From Microvirga antarctica (GTDB taxonomy: Bacteria > Pseudomonadota > Alphaproteobacteria > Rhizobiales > Beijerinckiaceae), in NCBI RefSeq assembly GCF_017921815.1, contig NZ_JAGEMM010000001.1, forward strand, positions 186,001 through 250,000: DNA of 64,000 nucleotides. The letters are read 5' to 3'. The notes under the pieces were generated by a model that was not told the DNA's origin, did not search any database, and saw nothing but the letters and a program-made list of their open reading frames with translations. Position 1 is the stretch's first letter. The number at the start of each line of letters is the position of its first letter. Positions 18,716 through 27,544 of the stretch are shown here, one piece after another. Position numbers and translations under genes: made by a program.

Positions 18716-19012
18716 ATGGCATTCGGTACTGGTGGTAGCAGCGGTGGCGGTGGCGGCGGCGGTGGCGGCGGCGGTGGCGGTGGCGGCGGACGTCGTCCTT
18801 TCTTCCGTCGGCGTAAGACTTGCCCCTTCTCGGGCGAAGGCGCACCGAAGATCGACTACAAGGACACCAAGCTCCTGTCGCGCTACATTTCCGAGCGTGG
18901 CAAGATCGTTCCTTCGCGCATCACGGCCGTGTCGGCCAAGAAGCAGCGCGAGCTCGCTCAGGCGATCAAGCGCGCCCGCTTCCTGGGCCTCCTGCCCTAC
19001 GTGATCCGCTAA
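18716..19012 (+). CDS. rpsR: 30S ribosomal protein S18 with poly-glycine N-terminal extension
   Basis: 98 residues. The conserved S18 core begins at [15 protein letters not shown] (about residue 26) and ends LPYVIR. Before it lies MAFGTGGSS and an uninterrupted run of 16 glycines (residues 10-25). Usual rhizobial S18 is about 80 residues, with a shorter glycine tract in related Methylobacterium-type proteins. The ATG is in the correct place, 2 bp after rpsF, so the tract is translated. Confidence 0.96.
   Translation: MAFGTGGSSGGGGGGGGGGGGGGGGRRPFFRRRKTCPFSGEGAPKIDYKDTKLLSRYISERGKIVPSRITAVSAKKQRELAQAIKRARFLGLLPYVIR
18743..18790 (+). repeat. GGC/GGT trinucleotide tract encoding Gly16 in rpsR
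   Basis: 48 bp made of 16 glycine codons (GGC and GGT, one GGA). As a simple-sequence tract it could change length by slippage in multiples of three without breaking the frame. Confidence 0.9.
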
Positions 19013-19022
19013 TAACCTTCGG

Positions 19023-19046
19023 ACGGGCCGCCTTCGCGCGGCCCGT
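19023..19046 (+). terminator. hairpin after rpsR
   Basis: ACGGGCCGC (19023-19031) and GCGGCCCGT (19038-19046) form a perfect 9-bp stem with a CTTCGC loop, 10 bp after the rpsR stop. Only TCCTCC follows, no U tract, so partial termination or mRNA 3'-end protection before DUF2232/rplI seems more likely than full termination. Confidence 0.5.
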
Positions 19047-19133
19047 TCCTCCACGTCGCCCGGCGGTGCGAACCCTCCGGGACAGTTGGGGCGAAGCCCC
19101 TAACCCTGCGTAAAGCAGCGGGACAGCGAGACC

Positions 19134-20105
19134 ATGAATTTCATTCTCACAGGCATTGGCGCGGGCCTCGTCTCGGCCCTTCTGACAGCGGTGGTCATCA
19201 AGGCCACGCCGCTGGCCGCCGTCCTGTATCTGCTGGCACCCATTCCCGTCCTGATCGTCTCGCTCGGTTGGAATCACCGCGCCGGGCTCGTGGCTGCGGC
19301 GGTCGGCGGGCTCGCCATTGCGATGTTTATCTCTCCCCTCAGCGGCGTGGGGTTCGTGGTGGTCACGGCCCTTCCAGCCTGGTGGCTGTCCTACCTCGCC
19401 CTGCTCGGGCGACCGGGCAAGGACGGCACCATCGAATGGTATCCGGTCGGCCGGCTGCTGGCGTGGATCGCGGGAACCGCGACCGTCACCATCGTGTCAG
19501 CCGGGATCATTTCGACCGGCGGCGATTATGCCACCTTCCACCAGAATGCCCGGTCGGTCTCGCAGGCCTTCGTGAACCTCCAGTTTCCACAGGGTGGCGC
19601 AGGCGGGATCGACGCCGAGACGCGTGAAGGCGTCGTCGACTGGATCGCGCGCGCGACTCCATTCCTGTCGGCGCAGGGCTTCACCCTCGTCCTGACGGTC
19701 TATCTGTACACGGCCGGCAAGATCGTCTCGATCTCCAAGCGGCTGCCGCGGTCCTGGCCGGATATTTCGCAGTTGCGGATGCCGAGAGCCACCGTCGGCC
19801 TGCTTGTCGCCGGCGGCGTGCTGGCTTTCCTGATGACGACCAGCTTCATCGGCGTGCTGGGCATCGCGCTTGCCGGCGCGCTGCTGACCGCCTTCGCCCT
19901 GCAGGGACTCGCTATCATTCACAACCGCTCCCGGGGCAGGGCCTTTCGCCCGATGATCCTCACGGGCGTCTACGTGCTGCTGTTTCTGACCCAGGGCATC
20001 CTGATGATCGCCCTGTCCCTTTTCGGCCTTGCCGATACCCTCTTCGGATTCCGCCGGTCGACCGGCGCGGGTCCGACCCTTCCGCAACCCCCATTGTCTG
20101 CCTAA
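19134..20105 (+). CDS. DUF2232 family integral membrane protein
   Basis: 323 residues with about eight hydrophobic segments from residue 5 on and a polar central loop (about 130-180). Membrane proteins of this family sit between rpsR and rplI in many alphaproteobacteria and resemble YybS of Firmicutes. Role unknown; position suggests constitutive expression with the ribosomal genes. ATG 19134 has a weak AGCGAG site. Confidence 0.85.
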   Translation: MNFILTGIGAGLVSALLTAVVIKATPLAAVLYLLAPIPVLIVSLGWNHRAGLVAAAVGGLAIAMFISPLSGVGFVVVTALPAWWLSYLALLGRPGKDGTIEWYPVGRLLAWIAGTATVTIVSAGIISTGGDYATFHQNARSVSQAFVNLQFPQGGAGGIDAETREGVVDWIARATPFLSAQGFTLVLTVYLYTAGKIVSISKRLPRSWPDISQLRMPRATVGLLVAGGVLAFLMTTSFIGVLGIALAGALLTAFALQGLAIIHNRSRGRAFRPMILTGVYVLLFLTQGILMIALSLFGLADTLFGFRRSTGAGPTLPQPPLSA

Positions 20106-20126
20106 GACCAAACACAGGAGATACCC

Positions 20127-20690
20127 ATGGACGTCATCCTTCTCGAACGCGTCGCCAAACTCGGCCAGATGGGCGAAAAAGTGAAAGTGCGCGACGGCTA
20201 CGCGCGCAACTTCCTGCTCGCCCGCGGCAAGGCGCTGCGCGCCACCAAGGCGAACACCGAGCATTTCGAAAAGCAGCGCGCCCAGCTTGAGGCCCGCAAC
20301 CTCGAGCGCCGCAAGGAAGCTGAAGGCGTCGGCGAGACCCTCGACGGTCAGAGCTTCACCATCATCCGCCAGGCCGGCGAAACCGGCGTGCTCTACGGTT
20401 CGGTCTCGACCCGCGACCTCGCCGAGACCATCTCGGCCCAGGGCGTCTCGGTCGATCGCAACCAAATCGCCATCAACGCCCCGATCAAGACCCTCGGCCT
20501 GCACACGGTGCCGGTTTCGCTGCATCCGGAAGTGGAAGTGCACGTGACCATCAACATCGCCCGCAGCCCTGAAGAGGCCGAGCGTCAGGCCCGCGGCGAA
20601 GCCGTGTCGACCCGCGAGGAAATGAACCTCGACGATCTCGGCCTGGAAGTCGGCGCAGCACTGGCGGAAGCCGGCGACGTCGAAATGTAA
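20127..20690 (+). CDS. rplI: 50S ribosomal protein L9
   Basis: 187 residues, with the L9 signature [21 protein letters not shown] near residues 18-38 (split across the signature), a long connecting helix at about 45-75 and the C-terminal rRNA-binding domain. The acidic tail after about residue 150 is the usual alphaproteobacterial extension. CAGGAG precedes ATG 20127. Last gene of the operon, followed at once by a strong terminator. Confidence 0.97.
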   Translation: MDVILLERVAKLGQMGEKVKVRDGYARNFLLARGKALRATKANTEHFEKQRAQLEARNLERRKEAEGVGETLDGQSFTIIRQAGETGVLYGSVSTRDLAETISAQGVSVDRNQIAINAPIKTLGLHTVPVSLHPEVEVHVTINIARSPEEAERQARGEAVSTREEMNLDDLGLEVGAALAEAGDVEM

Positions 20691-20716
20691 GACCCGCGCC
20701 TCTCGCGCGACCAGAA

Positions 20717-20749
20717 GCCGCCCCGGCACGGCCCGGGGCGGCTTTTTTT
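20717..20749 (+). terminator. rho-independent terminator of the rpsF-rplI operon
   Basis: GCCGCCCCGG (20717-20726), a 6-nt loop and CCGGGGCGGC (20733-20742) form a perfect 10-bp GC stem followed by seven T (20743-20749), 26 bp after the rplI stop. Confidence 0.95.
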
Positions 20750-21092
20750 GTGACTTGAAGAAACGAACGGCGCTTGTTCGCCCTTTCCGCAGCGGTTCCG
20801 ACACTTGCAAGCGTTCTCTTTATGTTCTATTTTGCAGCCAAGACGATTCGTCAGAGAAGTTGGCTGGGTGTTTGCGAACGGTTCGAGTCAAGCACTTCAT
20901 CCACCCGGGGCGCTCGCGTGTGGGTAATGAGGACAACGCGTAAAAAACGCGCGGATGACGATGAAGTCGGACGCTGTGGCCATAGGGTCATCTCCGGCCG
21001 TGCGAAACTCACCTAAAGACGACGGGCCTTGGTGAGTCGACAGGTTCGCCTTTACCGTCCGCACGTCCCCTTCCCTCGTACCGGAGCACCTG
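20750..21092. other. intergenic region upstream of dnaB
   Basis: 343 bp with no convincing gene. It holds a promoter with a LexA-type box at 20805-20833, a palindromic GAAC-N7-GTTC at 20765-20779 and a short frame (ATG 20927 to 21016, 29 codons) with no good ribosome binding site, which I do not call. The dnaB promoter must be here. Confidence 0.65.
20805..20833 (+). promoter_or_regulatory. candidate SOS promoter with LexA box upstream of dnaB
   Basis: GTTC-N7-GTTC, the alphaproteobacterial LexA recognition pattern, lies at 20813-20827. It falls inside the 17-bp spacer (20811-20827) between TTGCAA (20805-20810) and TATTTT (20828-20833), so a bound repressor would block RNA polymerase. The first gene downstream is dnaB at 21093. 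An 8-base specified pattern is expected about twice in 64 kb on both strands, so the placement is what gives weight. Confidence 0.5.
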
Positions 21093-22586
21093 ATGGCCAG
21101 CGCCAATGCCCTGATCGCCCGCATCGATGCCGCCGTCCCGGAATACCGGGCGTCGCCGAGCAACATCGATGCCGAGCAGGCTCTTCTCGGCGCCATTCTG
21201 GTGAACAACGACGCGTATTATCGCGTGTCTGATTTCCTTGAGGCGGGCCACTTCTTCGAGGACCTGCACCGGCGGATCTATGAGGTCGGGACCAGCCTCA
21301 TCAAGGCGGGCAAGGTTGCCACCCCGATCACCATGAAAACCTTCCTGGGCGACCAGGATCTCGGCGGCGTCACCGTCTCGCAATATCTCGCGCGCCTTGC
21401 CGCCGAGGCGACGACGGTCATCAACGCGGAGGATTACGGCCGGACGGTCTACGATCTGGCGATCCGCCGCAACCTCATCGGCATCGGCGAGGATCTGGTC
21501 AACGTCGCCTATGACGCACCGGTGGAGACCTCGCCCCGCGACCAGATCGAGGAGGCCGAAAGGCGGCTCTACGAACTGGCCGAGACGGGGCGCTACGATG
21601 GCGGTTTCCAGCGCTTCTCGGAGGCCCTCACCCACGCCATCGACATGGCGGCGGCGGCCTACAAGCGCGAAGGCAAGCTGTCCGGCGTCTCGACCGGGCT
21701 CGTCGACATGGACCGGACGCTCGGCGGCCTGCAGGCTTCCGACCTCGTGATTCTCGCGGGTCGTCCGGCCATGGGCAAGACCTCGCTGGTGACGAACATC
21801 GCGTTCAACATCGCCAAGGTCTACGAGGCCGAGAAGCAGCCCGACGGGACCATGAAGACCATCAATGGCGGGATCGTCGGATTCTTCTCGCTGGAAATGT
21901 CGGCCGAGCAGCTGGCAACCCGCATCATCGCCGAGCAATCGGGCGTGCCGTCCTACAAGATCCGCCGCGGCGACATGCGCGAGGACGATTTCTACAAGAT
22001 CACCGAGGCTGCCCGCGAGATGCAGTCGATCCCGTTCTACATCGACCAGACCGGCGGCATCTCCATCGCGCAGCTTGCCGCGCGCGCCCGGCGGCTCAAG
22101 CGCCAGCGCGGCCTCGACGTGCTGATCGTGGATTACCTCCAGCTGCTGTCCGGATCGGCCAAGAAGGGCGAGAACCGGGTCCAGGAACTGACCGAGATCA
22201 CCACCGGGCTGAAGGCGCTGGCCAAGGAACTGGCGGTGCCGGTCATTGCCCTGTCCCAGCTCTCGCGGCAGGTCGAATCCCGCGACGACAAGCGGCCCCA
22301 GCTCTCGGACCTGCGTGAATCAGGCTCGATCGAGCAGGACGCCGACGTGGTCATGTTCGTCTACCGCGAGGAATACTACCTCAAGAACAAGGAGCCCAAG
22401 CCGGGCACGGAGGAATACTTCAAGTGGCAGGCCGAAATGGACCAGGTCCACGGCAAGGCCGAGGTGATCATCGGCAAGCAGCGCCACGGCCCGACGGGGA
22501 CGATCCAGCTCGCCTTCCAGGCTGACATCACACGGTTTACGAACCTCGCCGAAGAAGACAAACTTCCCGAACGGATGGGCGATTGA
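21093..22586 (+). CDS. dnaB: replicative DNA helicase
   Basis: 497 residues. Hexameric 5'-3' helicase at the replication fork. N-terminal domain begins at SNIDAEQALLGAILV; the RecA-like motor has Walker A GRPAMGKT at residues 223-230 (Lys229) and Walker B VLIVDYLQLL. No intein is present. It starts the dnaB-alr-radA series; alr overlaps its stop by 4 bp. Confidence 0.97.
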   Translation: MASANALIARIDAAVPEYRASPSNIDAEQALLGAILVNNDAYYRVSDFLEAGHFFEDLHRRIYEVGTSLIKAGKVATPITMKTFLGDQDLGGVTVSQYLARLAAEATTVINAEDYGRTVYDLAIRRNLIGIGEDLVNVAYDAPVETSPRDQIEEAERRLYELAETGRYDGGFQRFSEALTHAIDMAAAAYKREGKLSGVSTGLVDMDRTLGGLQASDLVILAGRPAMGKTSLVTNIAFNIAKVYEAEKQPDGTMKTINGGIVGFFSLEMSAEQLATRIIAEQSGVPSYKIRRGDMREDDFYKITEAAREMQSIPFYIDQTGGISIAQLAARARRLKRQRGLDVLIVDYLQLLSGSAKKGENRVQELTEITTGLKALAKELAVPVIALSQLSRQVESRDDKRPQLSDLRESGSIEQDADVVMFVYREEYYLKNKEPKPGTEEYFKWQAEMDQVHGKAEVIIGKQRHGPTGTIQLAFQADITRFTNLAEEDKLPERMGD

Positions 22587-23743
22587 GCACGACACGACCC
22601 GACCCCGCGGGGCCCGTCGACGACGACGCGGCCGGGGGCATTCTTCACATCGATCTTGCCGCCCTGGCGGCGAACTGGCGCTTGCTGCGCGATGCCGCCG
22701 GAGGCGCCGAGGCGGCGGCCGTCGTCAAGGCCAACGCCTACGGCATCGGCATCGAGCAGGCCGTGCCGACGCTCGCCCGCGCGGGATGCGCGAGCTTCTT
22801 CGTCGCCCATCTCTCGGAGGCGATCCGTGCGCGAGCGGTTGCGCCCGAGGCCACCATCTACGTGCTGAACGGGCTGTTCCCCGGCACGTCGCCTCATTAT
22901 CGCGCGCACCGCCTTCGCCCGGTTCTCGGATCTTCGGGAGAGATCGACGAATGGGCGGGCTTCTGCCGGGCTCAGTCCGAAGCGCTTCCGGCAGCGCTCC
23001 ACGTGGATACCGGCATGAACCGCCTCGGGCTCGGCATCCCGGAAGGCATGACGCTCAAGGACAATCCGCATCTGGCGGATTTCGCGCCGAGCCTTCTGAT
23101 GAGTCATTTCGTCGGCGCCGAAGAGAACGAGAACCCGCTCAACGCCCGCCAGGTCGAGGCGTTTTCGGCCCTCCGCGAGACGCTGCCGGGCATTCCGGCC
23201 TCGCTGTCGAACTCGTCCGGCATCTTCCTGCGGGACAATCCGCAATTCGATCTCGTGCGACCCGGCTACGCGCTCTATGGCGGGAACCCCACCCCCTACG
23301 CCGACAATCCGATGAACCCGGTCGTGGGCCTCGAGGTGCGCGTCGTCCAGATCCGAACGATCGAAGCGGGCGAGACGGTGGGTTACAACGGACGCTGGGT
23401 TGCCAATGATCGCCGCCGCGTCGCGACCCTGTCGGTCGGCTATGCGGATGGTTATCCGCGGGCAGCGAGCGGGCGCGGCGCCAGCGGTGAGACGATGCTG
23501 TCCGGCATGGCCCTGGTGGCTGGGCATTCCTGCCCCTTCGCCGGCAACGTGTCGATGGACCTGATCATTGTCGACATCACCGACGTGCCCGACGGCGCAA
23601 TCGCCCGGGGCGATTGCGTCACGCTGATCGGTGGCGATCTCACCATCGATGAGGTGGGACGTCGCGCGGGCACCATCGGCTACGAGATCCTCACCAATCT
23701 GGGCGCGCGCTATGCCCGGCAATACCGCGAGGCGGCGCCCTGA
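22583..23743 (+). CDS. alr: alanine racemase
   Basis: 386 residues. PLP enzyme making D-alanine for peptidoglycan. PLP lysine is Lys49 in AAVVKANAYGIG; the second catalytic residue, Tyr, is in LSVGYADGYPR near residue 290. TTG 22583 is taken as start because it overlaps the dnaB stop as TTGA, and the sequence before the first family motif is short. Ends overlapping radA by one base. Confidence 0.94.
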   Translation: MSTTRPDPAGPVDDDAAGGILHIDLAALAANWRLLRDAAGGAEAAAVVKANAYGIGIEQAVPTLARAGCASFFVAHLSEAIRARAVAPEATIYVLNGLFPGTSPHYRAHRLRPVLGSSGEIDEWAGFCRAQSEALPAALHVDTGMNRLGLGIPEGMTLKDNPHLADFAPSLLMSHFVGAEENENPLNARQVEAFSALRETLPGIPASLSNSSGIFLRDNPQFDLVRPGYALYGGNPTPYADNPMNPVVGLEVRVVQIRTIEAGETVGYNGRWVANDRRRVATLSVGYADGYPRAASGRGASGETMLSGMALVAGHSCPFAGNVSMDLIIVDITDVPDGAIARGDCVTLIGGDLTIDEVGRRAGTIGYEILTNLGARYARQYREAAP

Positions 23744-25161
23744 TGGCCAAACGTCAACCGACCTTTGCCTGCCAGGCCTGCGGCGCCGTCACCAATCGCT
23801 GGAAGGGCAAGTGCGAAGCCTGCGGCGGCTGGAACACCATCGTCGAGGAAACCGGCGCCATGAGCCCGATGGCCGGCCCTGTCGCGACGCGGCCATCCCG
23901 CGCAAAGGGCCGGATCTTCGCGCTGGAAGGACTGTCGGGCGAGACAAAGGAAGCGCCGCGCATGCCGTCCGGCATCGGCGAACTCGACCGGGTCACCGGC
24001 GGCGGCTTCGTGCACGGTTCCGTGATCCTCATCGGCGGCGATCCGGGCATTGGGAAGTCGACCCTGCTGACGCAGGCCTCCGCCGCGCTCGCGAACCAGG
24101 GGCATCGGGTCGCGTATATTTCGGGCGAGGAGGCGGTAGCCCAGGTGCGACTTCGGGCCGAGCGCCTGGGACTCGGCCAGTCGCCCGTTGAACTCGCATC
24201 GGAGACCAATGTCGAGGACATCATCGCCACCCTGTCGCAAGGGCGTCCGCCAGCATTGGCGATCATCGACTCGATCCAGACCATGTGGACCGAAACCGTG
24301 GAATCGGCCCCCGGCACGGTGACCCAGGTCCGCGGGAGCGCCCAGGCGCTGATCCGCTTCGCCAAGACCACCGGCACGGTGGTCATCCTTGTGGGCCACG
24401 TCACCAAGGACGGCCAGATCGCCGGCCCCCGGGTGGTGGAGCACATGGTCGACGCGGTGGTGTCGTTCGAAGGCGATGGCGGCCACCATTTCCGCATCAT
24501 GCGCGCGGTCAAGAACCGCTTCGGGCCGACCGATGAGATCGGCGTGTTCGAGATGTCGGACCAGGGCCTGCGCGAGGTGACGAACCCGTCCGAGCTGTTT
24601 CTCGCCGGGCGCGACCTTGCCACGCCCGGCACCGCCGTGTTTGCCGGAATGGAGGGCACCCGCCCGGTTCTCGTCGAGATTCAGGCCCTGGTAGCGCCCT
24701 CCTCGCTCGGTACCCCGCGCCGGGCTGTCGTCGGGTGGGACCAGAGCAGGCTCTCCATGGTGCTGGCGGTGCTGGAGGCCCATGGCGGGCTGCGGCTCGG
24801 ACAGCACGACGTGTATTTGAATGTTGCGGGAGGCCTGCGGATTTCGGAGCCGGCTGCAGATCTTGCGGCGGCCGCCGCGCTCATCTCGTCCATGTCGGGG
24901 GCGGCGCTTCCCAACGATACGGTCTATTTCGGCGAACTCGGCCTGTCGGGAGCCATTCGGCCCGTTGCGCAGGCGGCCGCCCGCCTCAAGGAGGCGGCAA
25001 AACTCGGCTTTGCCACCGCCGTGATGCCCAATCCGCGGGGCGACGCGAAGGAACGGATGCCGCTTGCCGCGTCGTCCATGGGACACATCACGGATCTCGT
25101 CGCCGGCATCGCCGCCAGTCGTCCGCGGGGAAAACCCGCCCTCCGGCGTTCGGAAGGGTGA
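23743..25161 (+). CDS. radA: DNA repair protein RadA
   Basis: 472 residues. Branch-migration helicase in recombination. The N-terminal zinc finger has Cys10, Cys13, Cys24 and Cys27; Walker A is GGDPGIGKS at 98-106; the RadA-specific KNRFG motif follows near residue 260; the C-terminal Lon-like domain covers about 290-455. Start ATG overlaps the alr stop by one base. Confidence 0.96.
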   Translation: MAKRQPTFACQACGAVTNRWKGKCEACGGWNTIVEETGAMSPMAGPVATRPSRAKGRIFALEGLSGETKEAPRMPSGIGELDRVTGGGFVHGSVILIGGDPGIGKSTLLTQASAALANQGHRVAYISGEEAVAQVRLRAERLGLGQSPVELASETNVEDIIATLSQGRPPALAIIDSIQTMWTETVESAPGTVTQVRGSAQALIRFAKTTGTVVILVGHVTKDGQIAGPRVVEHMVDAVVSFEGDGGHHFRIMRAVKNRFGPTDEIGVFEMSDQGLREVTNPSELFLAGRDLATPGTAVFAGMEGTRPVLVEIQALVAPSSLGTPRRAVVGWDQSRLSMVLAVLEAHGGLRLGQHDVYLNVAGGLRISEPAADLAAAAALISSMSGAALPNDTVYFGELGLSGAIRPVAQAAARLKEAAKLGFATAVMPNPRGDAKERMPLAASSMGHITDLVAGIAASRPRGKPALRRSEG

Positions 25162-25244
25162 CGGATGCGATTCTTGAAGCTATACACGCCTCGCCTTGAA
25201 CCCGCGAAGGCGGCTTACATCCTGTTTCTGCGTTAGGCTGGCTC

Positions 25245-25910
25245 ATGCCCTTTTCTATCTTGGATCTCGTTGTCCTCGGCGTCGTTGTGATCTCGGCCCT
25301 TCTGGCCGCCGTGCGAGGCTTCACCCGCGAGGTTCTGGCCATCGTCGCGTGGGTCGCTGCGGCAGCTGTCGCCTGGTACCTGCACCCGGCGATCCTGCCG
25401 ATGGCCCAGCAATACATCCACAACGGCACCATCGCGCTGGTCGCTTCCATCGGCGCGGTGTTCGTGGTGACGCTCATCGTGGTGTCGATCATCACGGTAC
25501 AGATCTCCGACATGATCCTCGATTCGCGCATCGGCGCGCTCGACCGGACAATGGGTCTGTTCTTCGGCGCGTTCCGCGGCTTTCTGATCTGCGTCATCGG
25601 CTGGGCCTTCATGGGATGGCTGCTGCAGGGCAAGAATCCCGAATGGGCGGCGACGTCCAAGACCCGACCGGCGATGGAGAACACCCGCGACAACATCATC
25701 GGGATGCTCCCGGAGAATGCCGAGGCCCTGCTCCAGCGCCTGCGCGAAAAGGGCGTGACGCCTGACGCGGAGCCGGCCGAGCCGGCCGAGCCCGATCCGC
25801 AGCGCACCACCGTTCCGCCGGCGGGATCGCGCCCGGCAGCCCCGCCGGCATCGGCCACGCCTCCGGCAGCGACACCTCCGGCCGCGCGTCCCTTGCAGCC
25901 ACGCGGATAG
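25245..25910 (+). CDS. cvpA: CvpA family membrane protein
   Basis: 221 residues. Four hydrophobic segments in the first 125 residues with the family pattern (LDLVVLGVVVISALLAAVRG, RGFTREV). The last 50 residues are a Pro/Ala/Glu-rich, probably disordered tail. CvpA homologs are needed for colicin V production and envelope homeostasis, and lie before purF in many proteobacteria, as here. Confidence 0.88.
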   Translation: MPFSILDLVVLGVVVISALLAAVRGFTREVLAIVAWVAAAAVAWYLHPAILPMAQQYIHNGTIALVASIGAVFVVTLIVVSIITVQISDMILDSRIGALDRTMGLFFGAFRGFLICVIGWAFMGWLLQGKNPEWAATSKTRPAMENTRDNIIGMLPENAEALLQRLREKGVTPDAEPAEPAEPDPQRTTVPPAGSRPAAPPASATPPAATPPAARPLQPRG

Positions 25911-26023
25911 CCGTTTGCGCCCATCGCATGGGGAGTCACCGGAATAGGCATTGGCGGCCGGGGCTCCGCCGACTACATAGGGGGCTCGCCCGCCCGATGA
26001 GTCCGCATCCCAGGGAAATCAAA

Positions 26024-27511
26024 ATGTCCGCTTGGTCAGAAACGTCGCAGGTCCAGCCCAAAGCGGTCGACCTCGACCTCGAAGGCGATACCCTGCGTGA
26101 GGAATGCGGCGTCTTTGGCATCTACGGTCACCCGGATGCCGCAGCGATCACCGCTCTCGGTCTGCACGCGCTCCAGCATCGCGGGCAGGAGGCCGCCGGC
26201 ATCGTCTCCTTCGACGGCCACGTGTTTCACCTCGAGCGCCGGCTCGGTCTCGTGGGCGACGGGTTCTCCGATCGTGCGGTCATCGAACGTCTCGAGGGCC
26301 TCCAGGCCATTGGCCATGTGCGCTACTCGACGACCGGCGAGACGATCCTGCGCAACGTCCAGCCGCTCTTTGCCGAACTCGACGGCGGCGGCTTTGCGGT
26401 GGCCCATAACGGCAACCTCACCAACGGCCTGACGCTTCGGCGCAATCTCATCCGCGACGGCGCCATCTGCCAGTCGACCACCGACACCGAGGTCATCGTC
26501 CACCTCGTCGCCCGCAGCCGCGAACGCCGCGTCATCGACCGCTTTATCGAGGCCATCAAGCAGATCGAGGGCGCATTCTCGCTGGTTGCCATGACCAACA
26601 AGAAGCTGATCGGCGCGCGCGACCCGCTGGGCATCCGTCCGCTGGTGCTCGGCGAACTGGACGGGCGCTATATTCTCGCCTCCGAGACCTGTGCGCTGGA
26701 CATCATCGGCGCGCGCTTCGTGCGCGACATCGAGAACGGCGAGGTGGTGGTGATTTCCGACGAGGGGATCGAATCCTATCGCTTCGCGCCCGAACAGCCT
26801 GCCCGCCCCTGCGTGTTCGAGTACATCTACTTCGCCCGTCCCGATTCCATCGTGAACGGCCGCAGCGTCTATGACGTGCGCAAGAACATGGGCCGTGAAC
26901 TCGCCTTCGAATCGCCCGCCGACGCGGATGTCGTCATCCCCGTTCCCGATTCCGGCGTGCCGGCGGCGCTGGGCTTCGCGCACAGCTCCGGCCTGCCTTA
27001 TGAGCTCGGCATCATCCGCAATCACTATGTGGGCCGCACCTTCATCCAGCCGACGCAATCGGTCCGCGAACTCGGCGTGCGGATGAAGCATTCGGCCAAT
27101 CGCGCGGCCGTCGAGGGCAAGCGCATCGTGCTGGTGGACGACAGCCTCGTGCGCGGCACCACCTCAGTGAAGATCGTGCGCATGATGCGGGAGGCCGGAG
27201 CCAAGGAGGTGCATTTCCGCATCGCGAGCCCGCCGATCACGTTCCCGGATTTCTACGGCATCGACACGCCGGAGCGGGACAAGCTGCTCGCAGCGACCCA
27301 TAACCTTGAAGAAATGCGCCAGTATATCGGCGCGGATTCGCTGGCCTTCCTGTCCGTCGAGGGTCTTTACCGCTCCATGGGAGAAGTCTCGCGCAATGCC
27401 GATCAGCCGCAATTCACCGATCATTGCTTCACCGGCGATTATCCGACCGCGCTGACCGATCTGTCGATCGCCACGCCGCGACGCATGTCCCTGCTGGCGG
27501 AAGCCGATTAG
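26024..27511 (+). CDS. purF: amidophosphoribosyltransferase
   Basis: 495 residues. First committed step of purine synthesis (PRPP + glutamine to phosphoribosylamine). N-terminal nucleophile hydrolase domain with catalytic Cys28 in LREECGVFGIYGH, implying a 27-residue propeptide; PRPP loop IVLVDDSLVRGTTS in the C-terminal half. ATG 26024 is preferred with AGGGAAA upstream; ATG 25997 in the same frame is possible. Downstream of cvpA on the same strand. Confidence 0.95.
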   Translation: MSAWSETSQVQPKAVDLDLEGDTLREECGVFGIYGHPDAAAITALGLHALQHRGQEAAGIVSFDGHVFHLERRLGLVGDGFSDRAVIERLEGLQAIGHVRYSTTGETILRNVQPLFAELDGGGFAVAHNGNLTNGLTLRRNLIRDGAICQSTTDTEVIVHLVARSRERRVIDRFIEAIKQIEGAFSLVAMTNKKLIGARDPLGIRPLVLGELDGRYILASETCALDIIGARFVRDIENGEVVVISDEGIESYRFAPEQPARPCVFEYIYFARPDSIVNGRSVYDVRKNMGRELAFESPADADVVIPVPDSGVPAALGFAHSSGLPYELGIIRNHYVGRTFIQPTQSVRELGVRMKHSANRAAVEGKRIVLVDDSLVRGTTSVKIVRMMREAGAKEVHFRIASPPITFPDFYGIDTPERDKLLAATHNLEEMRQYIGADSLAFLSVEGLYRSMGEVSRNADQPQFTDHCFTGDYPTALTDLSIATPRRMSLLAEAD

Positions 27512-27544
27512 CCTGACGCTGCTGTCTCGAAAGCTCCGAACGCC

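Noticed and set aside
20765-20779. GAAC-N7-GTTC near the rplI terminator as a second LexA site
   Set aside because: Alphaproteobacterial LexA sites are direct repeats (GTTC-N7-GTTC); this inverted form is not the known pattern.
20774-21016. 80-codon frame upstream of dnaB with a hydrophobic start
   Set aside because: The LexA-type box and -10 lie inside it, no ribosome binding site is seen at its ATG codons (20822, 20927), and codon use is not typical. A short SOS peptide cannot be excluded.
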